NCBI RefSeq assembly: GCF_000013885.1
Contig: NC_007964.1
Span: 2,342,001 to 2,406,000, forward strand
Reading direction: 5' to 3'
DNA from: Nitrobacter hamburgensis X14
Lineage (GTDB): Bacteria; Pseudomonadota; Alphaproteobacteria; Rhizobiales; Xanthobacteraceae
Length of the DNA: 64,000 nt
Part shown: positions 8,744 to 16,792 of the stretch, one piece after another
Position numbering within the stretch: position 1 is the stretch's first letter
Layout: the number at the start of each line of letters is the position of its first letter
Notes under the pieces: model-generated
What the model saw: only the letters and a program-made list of their open reading frames with translations
The model's database searches: none
What the model was told of the DNA's origin: nothing
Position numbers and translations under genes: made by a program

Positions 8744-11041
8744 TCAGCCGAACAAGGTTGGCTGTCGACTCGCGCGCTCCTGCGCCTCGACCACCGCCAC
8801 GGCCGTCATATTGAGTATGCCGCGCGCCGTCACCGACGGGGTCAGGATGTGCGCCGGCCGCGCGGGGCCGATCAGAATGGGACCGACCTGCAATCCGCTG
8901 CCGAGCACCTTGATCATCTGGTAGGCCGCATTCGCCGCATCGAGGTTGGGCAGAATCAGGACGTTGGCGACACCCGTCAGCCGCGAATGCGGCAAGATCA
9001 GTTGCCGCACTGACCCCGACAAGGCGGTATCGCCCTGCATTTCGCCGTCAGCCTCGATTTGGGGATGCCGCTCGGTGAACAGTTCGGTCGCCCGACGCAC
9101 CTTGCGCGAAGATTCGGTGTCGTAGCTGCCGAAATCGGAATGCGACACAAATGCGATCTTCGGCTTGATGTTGAAGCGTTGCACATGCACCGCCGCCTGG
9201 GCGGCGATGTCGGCGAGTTCTTCGGCTGACGGATTCGGGCGCACCTGCGTATCTGCGATGAAATACGCGCCCTTGCTGGTGATCATCAGCGACAGCGCGG
9301 CGAAGTCGCTCGCGCCAGGCACGTACCCGATGATTTCCCGGACGTGCCGGAGGTGCCGCATATAGCTGCCTTCGACGCCGCACAGCATCGCGTCGGCTTC
9401 GCCGCGCACCACCGCAAGCGCGGCGATCACCGTCGCATTGGTGCGGATCGTGGTCCGGGCGACGTCGGGCGTAGCGCCGTGGCGGCCGGCGACGTCGATA
9501 TAGGACTGCACATATGAGCGGTAACGGGGATCGTCCTCAGGGTTGATCAGGTCGAAATCCTTGCCGGCCTTGATCGCGAGGCCAAGGCGCTTGATCCGCG
9601 TTTCCACGACGGACGGGCGACCGACCAGGATCGGGCGCGCTAGTTGCTCCTCGAGCACCTGCTGGGTTGCCCGCAGCACCCGCATATCCTCGCCCTCGGC
9701 ATAGATCACCCGAACCGGCTGCGTTTTCGCCTTGGCAAACACCGGCTTCATGACGAGGCCGGAGCGGAACGCAAAGCGTTCGAGCCGCCCGCGGTATTCG
9801 TCAAAATTCGTGATCGGCCGCGTTGCGACGCCCGACGCCATGGCGGCTTTCGCAACCGCGGGCGCGATGCGCAGGATCAGCCGGGGGTCGAACGGACTCG
9901 GAATCAGCGAACCCGGTCCAAAACCCTGGGTCTCGCTGTCAAACCGGACCGCTGCATCGGACGGCGGTTCGCGCGCGAGCCGCGCGATGGCATCGACAGC
10001 GGCGCGCTTCATATCCTCGTTGATCGCTGTCGCGCCGACGTCGAGGGCGCCGCGGAAGATGAAAGGAAAACAGAGGACGTTGTTCACTTGATTGGGAAAG
10101 TCGGAACGCCCGGTGCAGATCATAGCGTCGGGCCGCACCTTGCGCGCCTCGTCCGGCATGATTTCCGGAACAGGATTGGCAAGCGCCATCACCAGCGGTT
10201 TGTCCGCCATCTGCGCAACCATTTCCGGCTTCAGCACGTTGCCGGCCGAGACGCCGAGAAACACATCGGCGCCCGCGATCACGTCGGCCAATTTGCGTTT
10301 GTCGGTCTTCTGCGCATAGGCCTCCTTCCACTTGTCCATCAGCGTATTGCGGCCTTCATAGACCAGGCCGTCGATATCGCAGACCCAGATGTTCCTGCGT
10401 TGCGCGCCCATCGACACCAGCAGATTGAGGCAGGCGATAGCGGCGGCCCCCGCGCCGGAAGCAACGATCTTGACGTCGGCGAGCGTCTTGCCGTTCAGCA
10501 GCAGGCCGTTGGTGATGGCCGCGGCGACGATGATGGCGGTGCCGTGCTGATCGTCATGAAAGACCGGGATCTTCATCCGGGCCTTTAGCTGCTCCTCGAT
10601 CTCGAAACACTCAGGACCCTTGATGTCCTCGAGGTTGATCCCGCCGAAGGTCGGCTCCAGCGCTGCGACCGTCTCGACCACACGCTCGATGGTGTCGGCG
10701 GCGATTTCGATATCGAACACGTCGATGCCGGCGAACTTCTTGAACAGGACCGCCTTGCCTTCCATGACGGGCTTGGCCGCGAGCGGCCCGATATTGCCAA
10801 GGCCGAGCACGGCCGTGCCATTGGACACCACAGCGACCAGATTGGCCCGGCCGGTGAGGGACGCGGCTTCCGCCGGATCGGCGACAATCTCCTCGCAGGC
10901 CGCGGCAACGCCCGGCGAATAGGCAAGCGCGAGGTCGCGCTGGTTGGCGAGCGGCTTAGTGGCCTGGATTTCGAGTTTGCCGGGACGCGGGAAACGGTGG
11001 AAGGACAGCGCGGCGGAGCGGAGATCCTCAGAATATGACAC
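8744..11041 (-). CDS. maeB: NADP-dependent malic enzyme with phosphotransacetylase-like domain
   Basis: 765 residues, the size of MaeB. The N-terminal half (1-430) is the malic enzyme: AYSPGVAAACEEI, the catalytic region KFAGIDVFDIE, the metal-site segment VFHDDQHGTAII and the NADP-binding GAGAAAIACLNLL. The C-terminal half (about 430-765) is the phosphate acetyl/butyryltransferase-like domain (VIYAEGEDMRVLRATQ, KIAFVSHSDFGSYDTESSRKVR), which regulates rather than catalyses. It decarboxylates malate to pyruvate with NADPH formation in the cytosol. Its start at 11041 is 103 bases from the aspS stop; a palindromic repeat lies between them. Confidence 0.95.
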   Translation of the reverse strand: MSYSEDLRSAALSFHRFPRPGKLEIQATKPLANQRDLALAYSPGVAAACEEIVADPAEAASLTGRANLVAVVSNGTAVLGLGNIGPLAAKPVMEGKAVLFKKFAGIDVFDIEIAADTIERVVETVAALEPTFGGINLEDIKGPECFEIEEQLKARMKIPVFHDDQHGTAIIVAAAITNGLLLNGKTLADVKIVASGAGAAAIACLNLLVSMGAQRRNIWVCDIDGLVYEGRNTLMDKWKEAYAQKTDKRKLADVIAGADVFLGVSAGNVLKPEMVAQMADKPLVMALANPVPEIMPDEARKVRPDAMICTGRSDFPNQVNNVLCFPFIFRGALDVGATAINEDMKRAAVDAIARLAREPPSDAAVRFDSETQGFGPGSLIPSPFDPRLILRIAPAVAKAAMASGVATRPITNFDEYRGRLERFAFRSGLVMKPVFAKAKTQPVRVIYAEGEDMRVLRATQQVLEEQLARPILVGRPSVVETRIKRLGLAIKAGKDFDLINPEDDPRYRSYVQSYIDVAGRHGATPDVARTTIRTNATVIAALAVVRGEADAMLCGVEGSYMRHLRHVREIIGYVPGASDFAALSLMITSKGAYFIADTQVRPNPSAEELADIAAQAAVHVQRFNIKPKIAFVSHSDFGSYDTESSRKVRRATELFTERHPQIEADGEMQGDTALSGSVRQLILPHSRLTGVANVLILPNLDAANAAYQMIKVLGSGLQVGPILIGPARPAHILTPSVTARGILNMTAVAVVEAQERASRQPTLFG

Positions 11042-11072
11042 GATAACGCTCCCAGCAGCTTTCGTCAGCTCC

Positions 11073-11146
11073 CTCGTGGAGTGGGTATCATATTCGCATC
11101 CCGCCAGCCGCGCAGCTCTGACGCGAACATCAAACTCACTCCACTA
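11073..11146. repeat. Palindromic repeat (family C) abutting the aspS stop
   Basis: Arms CTCGTGGAGTG...TATTCGCATC and GCGAACATCAAACTCACTCCACTAG form an imperfect inverted repeat. The last four bases CTAG (11143-11146) include the aspS TAG stop on the minus strand. The same family recurs at 23831-23909 at the ndk stop. It lies between aspS and maeB (both minus strand) and could act as a terminator. Confidence 0.7.
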
Positions 11147-12916
11147 GTCCTGCGGCAGATTGAGCCGAATGTGAAGCTCGCGCAACTGCTTCGGCGTGAC
11201 GTCGGACGGCGCGCCCATCAGGAGGTCTTCGGCCCGCTGGTTCATCGGAAACAGTGAGATTTCGCGCAGGTTGGTGGTGCCACAGAGCAGCATGACGACG
11301 CGATCGACGCCCGCCGCCATGCCGCCATGCGGCGGCGCGCCGTATTGAAACGCGCGGTACATGCCGCCGAAACGCTCGACCACGTCGTTTTCGCCATAGC
11401 CCGCGATCTCGAACGCCTTCACCATGGCTTCCGGCCTGTGGTTACGAATACCGCCGGAGGCGATCTCGTAGCCGTTGCAGGTGATGTCGTACTGGAACGC
11501 CTTGATCGTCAGCGGGTCCTGGTTGTTGAGCGCATCGAGTCCGCCCTGCGGCATCGAAAACGGGTTGTGCGAGAAGTCGACCTTCTTCTCATCTTCGTTG
11601 TATTCGTACATCGGGAAGTCGACGATCCATGCGAGCTCGAACCTGTCCTTGTCGATCACGTTCAGCTCCTCGCCGAGCTTGGTGCGCGCAAGGCCAGCGA
11701 ACTTCCAGAATTTTGCCGGATCGCCCGCGACGAAGAACGCCGCATCACCCGCCTTGAGGCCGAGCTGCTGGCGGATCGCTTCGGTGCGCTCCGGACCGAT
11801 ATTGTTGGCGAGCGGACCCGCGCCCTCGCCTCCCTCACGCCACATGATGTAGCCGAGCCCCGGCTGGCCCTCGCCCTGCGCCCATGAATTCATGCGGTCG
11901 CAGAACGCCCGGCTGCCGCCACCCGGACCCGGGATCGCCCAGACCTGGTTCTTCGAATCCTCGAGCATCCGCGCGAACACCTTGAAGCCGGAGCCGCGGA
12001 AATGCTGGGAGACATCCTGCATCAGCAGCGGATTGCGCAGGTCCGGCTTGTCGGTGCCGTATTTGCGCAAGCTTTCCGCGAACGGAATCCGCGGCCAGTT
12101 CTTTGTCACCGGCTTGCCCTTGGCGAACTCCTCGAACACGCCGGTAACGACCGGCTCCACTGCAGCAAAAACATCATCCTGCTCGACAAAGCTCATCTCG
12201 AGATCGAGCTGGTAGAACTCGCCGGGCAGCCGGTCGGCGCGTGGGTCCTCGTCGCGGAAGCACGGCGCGATCTGGAAGTAGCGGTCGAAGCCGGACATCA
12301 TCAGCAACTGCTTGTACTGCTGCGGCGCCTGCGGCAGCGCGTAGAACTTGCCGGGATGGATGCGGCTCGGCACCAGGAAGTCGCGCGCGCCTTCCGGCGA
12401 CGACGCCGTCAGGATCGGCGTCTGGAATTCAAAGAATCCTTGCTCCTTCATGCGCTTGCGCATCGAATCGACGATGGCGCCGCGGGTCATGATGTTCTGG
12501 TGAAGCTTCTCGCGACGAAGGTCGAGGAAACGGTACTTAAGCCTTATGTCTTCTGGATATTCCTGCTCGCCGAACACCGGCAGCGGCAGTTCGTCGGCTG
12601 GGCCCAGCACCTCGATCTCATTGATGTAGATTTCGATCTGGCCGGTCGGCAGTTCCGGATTCTCGGTGCCCGCGGGGCGAAGCCGGGCCTTGCCGTCGAT
12701 CCTGACCACCCATTCCGATCGCAACTTCTCGGCCTGCGCAAAGGCAGGCGAGTCCGGATCAGCCACGCACTGAGTCAACCCATAGTGGTCGCGCAGGTCG
12801 ATGAACAGCACCCCGCCGTGGTCGCGAATGCGATGGCACCAGCCGGATAGGCGGACCGTCTGATCGATGTGGCTGTCGCGGAGCGCGCCGCAGGTATGGG
12901 ACCGATAGCGATGCAT
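11144..12916 (-). CDS. aspS: Aspartyl-tRNA(Asp/Asn) synthetase
   Basis: 590 residues, the length of bacterial-type AspRS. An N-terminal OB anticodon-binding domain begins MHRYRSHTCGALR. The class II core has motif 2 (FRDEDPRADRLPGEFYQLD), the bacterial GAD insertion in the middle and motif 3 near the C-terminus (GGMAAGVDRVVMLL). It charges tRNA-Asp in the cytosol. In alphaproteobacteria of this group the enzyme is generally non-discriminating and also charges tRNA-Asn for GatCAB; that part is family knowledge. The rnd gene is divergent, with 222 bases between starts. Confidence 0.97.
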   Translation of the reverse strand: MHRYRSHTCGALRDSHIDQTVRLSGWCHRIRDHGGVLFIDLRDHYGLTQCVADPDSPAFAQAEKLRSEWVVRIDGKARLRPAGTENPELPTGQIEIYINEIEVLGPADELPLPVFGEQEYPEDIRLKYRFLDLRREKLHQNIMTRGAIVDSMRKRMKEQGFFEFQTPILTASSPEGARDFLVPSRIHPGKFYALPQAPQQYKQLLMMSGFDRYFQIAPCFRDEDPRADRLPGEFYQLDLEMSFVEQDDVFAAVEPVVTGVFEEFAKGKPVTKNWPRIPFAESLRKYGTDKPDLRNPLLMQDVSQHFRGSGFKVFARMLEDSKNQVWAIPGPGGGSRAFCDRMNSWAQGEGQPGLGYIMWREGGEGAGPLANNIGPERTEAIRQQLGLKAGDAAFFVAGDPAKFWKFAGLARTKLGEELNVIDKDRFELAWIVDFPMYEYNEDEKKVDFSHNPFSMPQGGLDALNNQDPLTIKAFQYDITCNGYEIASGGIRNHRPEAMVKAFEIAGYGENDVVERFGGMYRAFQYGAPPHGGMAAGVDRVVMLLCGTTNLREISLFPMNQRAEDLLMGAPSDVTPKQLRELHIRLNLPQD

Positions 12917-13138
12917 GGAAATCCTGCAAAAATGGTCAGAGGCGAATCAGAGCTTGGACCGAGCCGGGTGTGAAGATCGTCAGGGTTTACCCGAGCAGGG
13001 ATAGCGCGGCAACCGAATGACGGAACCTGCAATGCGATGCGGGACGCCGTTTTTTGACCGGAAAGGTCCGGAAAAAACAAGGGTGCTGTGTACCGAATGC
13101 GGGGCGACAAGGGTAAAAAGACGGGCTATGGAGCGCTC

Positions 13139-14287
13139 ATGGACCTGATCACGACCACCGCGGAACTGGCTTCCGTCTGCGCTCGCCTCGCCAACTACCC
13201 AGTTGTCACCGTCGATACGGAGTTCCTCCGCGAGACCACCTACTACCCCCTGCTCTGCGTGGTCCAGATGGCGAGCCCGGACGAAGCCGTGGTGGTCGAT
13301 GCTCTCGCCGAGGGAATCGACCTGAAGCCCTTTTTCGACCTGATGTCGAACGAGCGCGTCCTGAAGGTCTTTCACGCCGCCCGCCAGGACATTGAAATCG
13401 TCTGGCATCAGGCCGGCATCATTCCGCACCCGATCTTCGATACGCAAGTGGCTGCCATGGTGCTCGGATATGGCGATTCCATCGCCTATGACGCGCTGGT
13501 CGAGCGCGTCAACGGACACCGCCCGGACAAGACCCATCGCTTCACCGACTGGTCGCGCCGGCCTCTGACCAAGGACCAACTCGAATACGCGGTCGCTGAC
13601 GTCACCCATCTCCGTGATGTCTTTGCCGCCCTTGATGCCGACCTCAAGAAGCGCGGCCGCGGCGACTGGGTCAGCGAGGAAATGGAGGTTTTGACCTCGC
13701 CGAAAACCTACGACTTCCACCCCGAACGCGCCTGGGAGCGGTTGAAGACCCGGGTTCGCAAGCCGAAGGATCTCGCCGTCATGATGGAAGTGGCGGCCTG
13801 GCGCGAACAGGAAGCCCAGAGCCGGAACATTCCGCGATCGCGCGTGCTGAAAGACGACGCCGTTGGCGATATCGCGATCCATGCACCAGCAACCCCGGAG
13901 CGGCTGGCAACGCTGCGCTCGCTGCCGAAAGGTTTTGAAAAATCGCAGTGGGGCGCCGACATTGTCGCAGCGGTCCAGCGCGGTCTCGCCCGAGACCCGC
14001 GCGAGTTGCCCAAGATCGAGAAACCGCGAAACAATACCAACGGCGCCGCCACGGTGGAGCTTCTCAAGGTTCTTCTGCGTATGACATCCGAGCGCCATGC
14101 CGTCGCCAGCAAGGTGATCGCGACCGTGGACGATCTCGAGCGGATCGCCGCGGATGACGCGGCCGACGTTGGTGCGCTGCGCGGCTGGCGGCGCGAACTG
14201 TTCGGCGAGGCCGCGCTCGCGCTGAAGCATGGCCAGCTGGCATTGGCGATCGAAAAGGGCCGCGTTGTGCGCGTGGAGCGAAGCTGA
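13139..14287 (+). CDS. rnd: Ribonuclease D
   Basis: 382 residues from ATG 13139; a GTG at 13088 would add 17 unlikely residues. The DEDDy exonuclease domain has VDTEFLRE (metal-binding D and E) near residue 24, HAARQDIEI near residue 81 and YAVADVTHL, with the catalytic Tyr and last Asp, near residue 153. An HRDC domain follows (about 195-300). The enzyme trims tRNA 3' ends in the cytosol. The hdaA-ppk-ppx-rnd-aspS order is common in alphaproteobacteria; here the Rieske gene lies between ppx and rnd. Confidence 0.93.
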   Translation: MDLITTTAELASVCARLANYPVVTVDTEFLRETTYYPLLCVVQMASPDEAVVVDALAEGIDLKPFFDLMSNERVLKVFHAARQDIEIVWHQAGIIPHPIFDTQVAAMVLGYGDSIAYDALVERVNGHRPDKTHRFTDWSRRPLTKDQLEYAVADVTHLRDVFAALDADLKKRGRGDWVSEEMEVLTSPKTYDFHPERAWERLKTRVRKPKDLAVMMEVAAWREQEAQSRNIPRSRVLKDDAVGDIAIHAPATPERLATLRSLPKGFEKSQWGADIVAAVQRGLARDPRELPKIEKPRNNTNGAATVELLKVLLRMTSERHAVASKVIATVDDLERIAADDAADVGALRGWRRELFGEAALALKHGQLALAIEKGRVVRVERS

Positions 14288-14340
14288 ACGACTCCTGCCA
14301 TCCGTTAGAGTCTGATTCAACGACGGTGAATTAGACCCTT

Positions 14341-14392
14341 GAGCATGATCTTATCCGAAAACCGGTTTCCACTTTTCGGGATCATGCTCTAA
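14341..14392. repeat. Dispersed palindromic repeat (family A) at rnd/Rieske junction
   Basis: Perfect outer arms GAGCATGATC (14341-14350) and GATCATGCTC (14380-14389), with inner arms CCGAAAACCGG and CCACTTTTCGG. This palindrome type is widespread in Bradyrhizobium and relatives (established knowledge). The Rieske TAG stop (complement of 14389-14391) is formed by the repeat edge. Placed between two convergent genes, it can fold into a strong hairpin and may terminate both. Confidence 0.8.
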
Positions 14393-15048
14393 ATTTGCCG
14401 AATATCCGAAAAATTGAAATTCGAGTTTGACGGATTTTCTCCAATCCGGATCGTGCTGTCGCTGACGAAGCGATACGGCGGCACCGGCAGATTGTATGGC
14501 GCCGGCACGCCGCTGAAGACCCGGCCCGCGAGATCGTATTTCGATCCATGACACGGGCAGAAGTAGCCGCCGAGCCAGTCCGACGCCGGATGGTTGGCAT
14601 TCGGGCTCGGGTAGTAAAGCGGGATGCAGCCGAGGTGAGTGCAGATTCCGACGAAGACTCCGTATTCCGGATTGGCCGAGCGGTGCCAGTTGTGCGCGTA
14701 TTCCGGCTGCTGAAACTCGCTGGATTGGGGATCGGAAAGCTGGGCCAGCAGCTTCGGATCCTGAAGGGTCTTCAGCGCCGCATCGGAACGGTTGATGACG
14801 AGGATCGGATGGTCGCGCCAGCGGACGCTCACCTGCTGCCCCGGCTGAACTTGGGAAAGGTCGAGTTCGACGGGACCGCCGGCTGCGAGCGTCGCCTTAT
14901 CCGGCTCTAACTGCGAGATCATAGGGACGATCGCCGCGGCGACTCCAACGGTGCCCACGGCGGCGGTCGCGATATAGAGAAAATCGCGCCGGGTCGGACT
15001 GCGGCCCGAAGGTTTTTTGATCTGCGCGCCGGAAGGGATATCGGTCAT
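14389..15048 (-). CDS. petA: Ubiquinol-cytochrome c reductase Rieske iron-sulfur subunit, beta/gamma-type, no bc1 neighbours
   Basis: 219 residues from Met at 15048 (MTDIPSG); an upstream Met at 15096 is less likely. A twin-arginine-type segment RRDFLYIA precedes the membrane anchor. The [2Fe-2S] motifs are CTHLGC and CPCHGS. They are separated by an insertion (PLYYPSPNANHPASDWLGGYF region) seen in beta/gamma-proteobacterial Rieske proteins rather than the shorter alphaproteobacterial form. The protein carries electrons from quinol to cytochrome c1 in the periplasm. No cytochrome b or c1 gene is adjacent, so it is either an extra paralogue or a detached subunit. Confidence 0.9.
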   Translation of the reverse strand: MTDIPSGAQIKKPSGRSPTRRDFLYIATAAVGTVGVAAAIVPMISQLEPDKATLAAGGPVELDLSQVQPGQQVSVRWRDHPILVINRSDAALKTLQDPKLLAQLSDPQSSEFQQPEYAHNWHRSANPEYGVFVGICTHLGCIPLYYPSPNANHPASDWLGGYFCPCHGSKYDLAGRVFSGVPAPYNLPVPPYRFVSDSTIRIGENPSNSNFNFSDIRQI

Positions 15049-15202
15049 GGCTTGCTCCACGAAAACACTGGAGCCCCCGATGCCGGATGATGCCACGACG
15101 ACAGCAGCACACCAACATCACGATAACCGGCACGATGCGGATTCGAACCGCTGGCGCGGTTCACAATGGTGAGACCGAGAACGAGAATAAGACGCGAGAT
15201 CG

Positions 15203-16792
15203 TCAGCGCCGCACGATCGAGCCCGAGCGACCGACAAGACGTGCCAGTTGTTTGAACCGGCTGCCGGCGCGATCCGCGACCAGATCGACCAGCCGGTGTT
15301 CGAACACGAGCGCCAGCTTGCGGCCGCGGCTTCTGAAATGTGTCGCGGGCAATACGCCAGGCCTGGCCGCCGAAATCAGATGCGCGACGCGAAAGGCCGC
15401 GCCGAGAATGCGCGCTCTCTCGTCCATGGCCGGCGTCACCAGTTCGCGCACCGCGGAGGACGGTTCGTTGATCTCATTCAGCCCAATATATCGATAATAC
15501 ACCGATAGCGCGACGAAGGTTCGTCCTTGATGGTCAACGTTGCCGAAATTGCCGTTCATAATCAGATTGAGCGTCTGCTCGGCGCGGTAGTCCGGATGGA
15601 TGCGCCAGCCAATGTCAGATAGCAGACAAGCGGCGTGACGCAGCCGGCGATCGTCTTTGGTCTCCGGCAGCTTTGCGATCCGGATCAGCCGATCGGTCCA
15701 TCCGATCAGCTCTTCGGCATGACGCGCCGAACGCGAGAGCAGGCCGTTCAGCGTTTGCGCGGCGCAGATCAATCCATCCCTGGACCGTTCGGCAGCGGGC
15801 AGCATCGAATAAAGCAGGCCCTCGCGGACGCCATAGGTGGAAAACACGATGGTCTTCGGTTTCGCGATCCGGATGATATATTCCAGCACGAGAGCGGCAT
15901 AAGCCAGCAGCGGCTGCCGTGCCTCGGCGACCGCCTCGATATCCGCCAGCGTATGGGACGCCGCCAGACGACGCAGCCGCCGGGCGAAATCGAGCGCGTC
16001 GGCGGCGGGAATGGAATAGCCGTGCATGACGCGAAGCGGATAGCCGCTCTGGATGATGTGAATCCGCGCCAGCGCCCGCCACGTTCCACCGACGGCGTAG
16101 AAGGTGCGGCCCTCCCCGGCCTTGAGCGGCACGACACCGGAAAGCTCGGTCTTCACGATGCGCTCTGCGTGCTTCAACGATTTCCTCGATGCGTCCTGCA
16201 ATGCGAGACTGCCCAGCGGCAGCGTCACTCCGCGACGGACGCGATGGCCGCGTACGTCGGTCAATTCCAGCGAACCGCCGCCCAGATCCCCGACGATCCC
16301 GTTCGGCTTGTGGAGACTGGAAACCACACCCAGCGCCGCCAGATGTGCCTCCTCCGATCCCGACAGGACATCCACCGACACGCGACAGATGCGTTCCGCC
16401 TTGGCAATGAAATCCGCGCCGTTCGTGGCGTCGCGGCAGGCGGCGGTTGCGATGGCATAAACGCGGCCGACCTTCATCACCTTGCACAACGCATGAAAAC
16501 GCCGCAGCGATGTCAGCGCCTTGTTGACCGCATCGGGCGCGAGCAGGCCGGTGGATTGCACCTCGCGGCCGAGTCCGCACAACGCCTTCTCGTTGAAGAT
16601 CGTGACGAGGCTCCGCTCCAACGCTTCATAAACGACGAGGCGGACGGAATTGGAGCCGATATCGATAACGGCAATACTGGAGTCCGGCTTGCGCGGACGC
16701 GGATATTTCCGCACCGGCCCCCTATGCCGACGGCTGCCGCTCTGCGCGACGCGTGAGGCGGCGCGGCGAGGATTCCTTGAGCGACTTTCCAC
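15203..16792 (-). CDS. ppx: Exopolyphosphatase / guanosine pentaphosphatase (Ppx/GppA)
   Basis: 529 residues. After a basic N-terminal tail the ASKHA ATPase fold begins with AVIDIGSNSVRLVVYE. The second phosphate motif is GIVGDLGGGSLEL and the catalytic Glu region is SGSEEAHLAALGV. A C-terminal HD-like helical domain follows (RRLRHAACLLSDIGWRIHPDYRA). It removes terminal phosphates from polyphosphate or pppGpp in the cytosol. The annotated start lies 71 bases inside the upstream ppk gene; a later GTG is possible. Being overlapped with ppk strongly suggests co-transcription and balanced polyphosphate turnover. Confidence 0.92.
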   Translation of the reverse strand: MESRSRNPRRAASRVAQSGSRRHRGPVRKYPRPRKPDSSIAVIDIGSNSVRLVVYEALERSLVTIFNEKALCGLGREVQSTGLLAPDAVNKALTSLRRFHALCKVMKVGRVYAIATAACRDATNGADFIAKAERICRVSVDVLSGSEEAHLAALGVVSSLHKPNGIVGDLGGGSLELTDVRGHRVRRGVTLPLGSLALQDASRKSLKHAERIVKTELSGVVPLKAGEGRTFYAVGGTWRALARIHIIQSGYPLRVMHGYSIPAADALDFARRLRRLAASHTLADIEAVAEARQPLLAYAALVLEYIIRIAKPKTIVFSTYGVREGLLYSMLPAAERSRDGLICAAQTLNGLLSRSARHAEELIGWTDRLIRIAKLPETKDDRRLRHAACLLSDIGWRIHPDYRAEQTLNLIMNGNFGNVDHQGRTFVALSVYYRYIGLNEINEPSSAVRELVTPAMDERARILGAAFRVAHLISAARPGVLPATHFRSRGRKLALVFEHRLVDLVADRAGSRFKQLARLVGRSGSIVRR

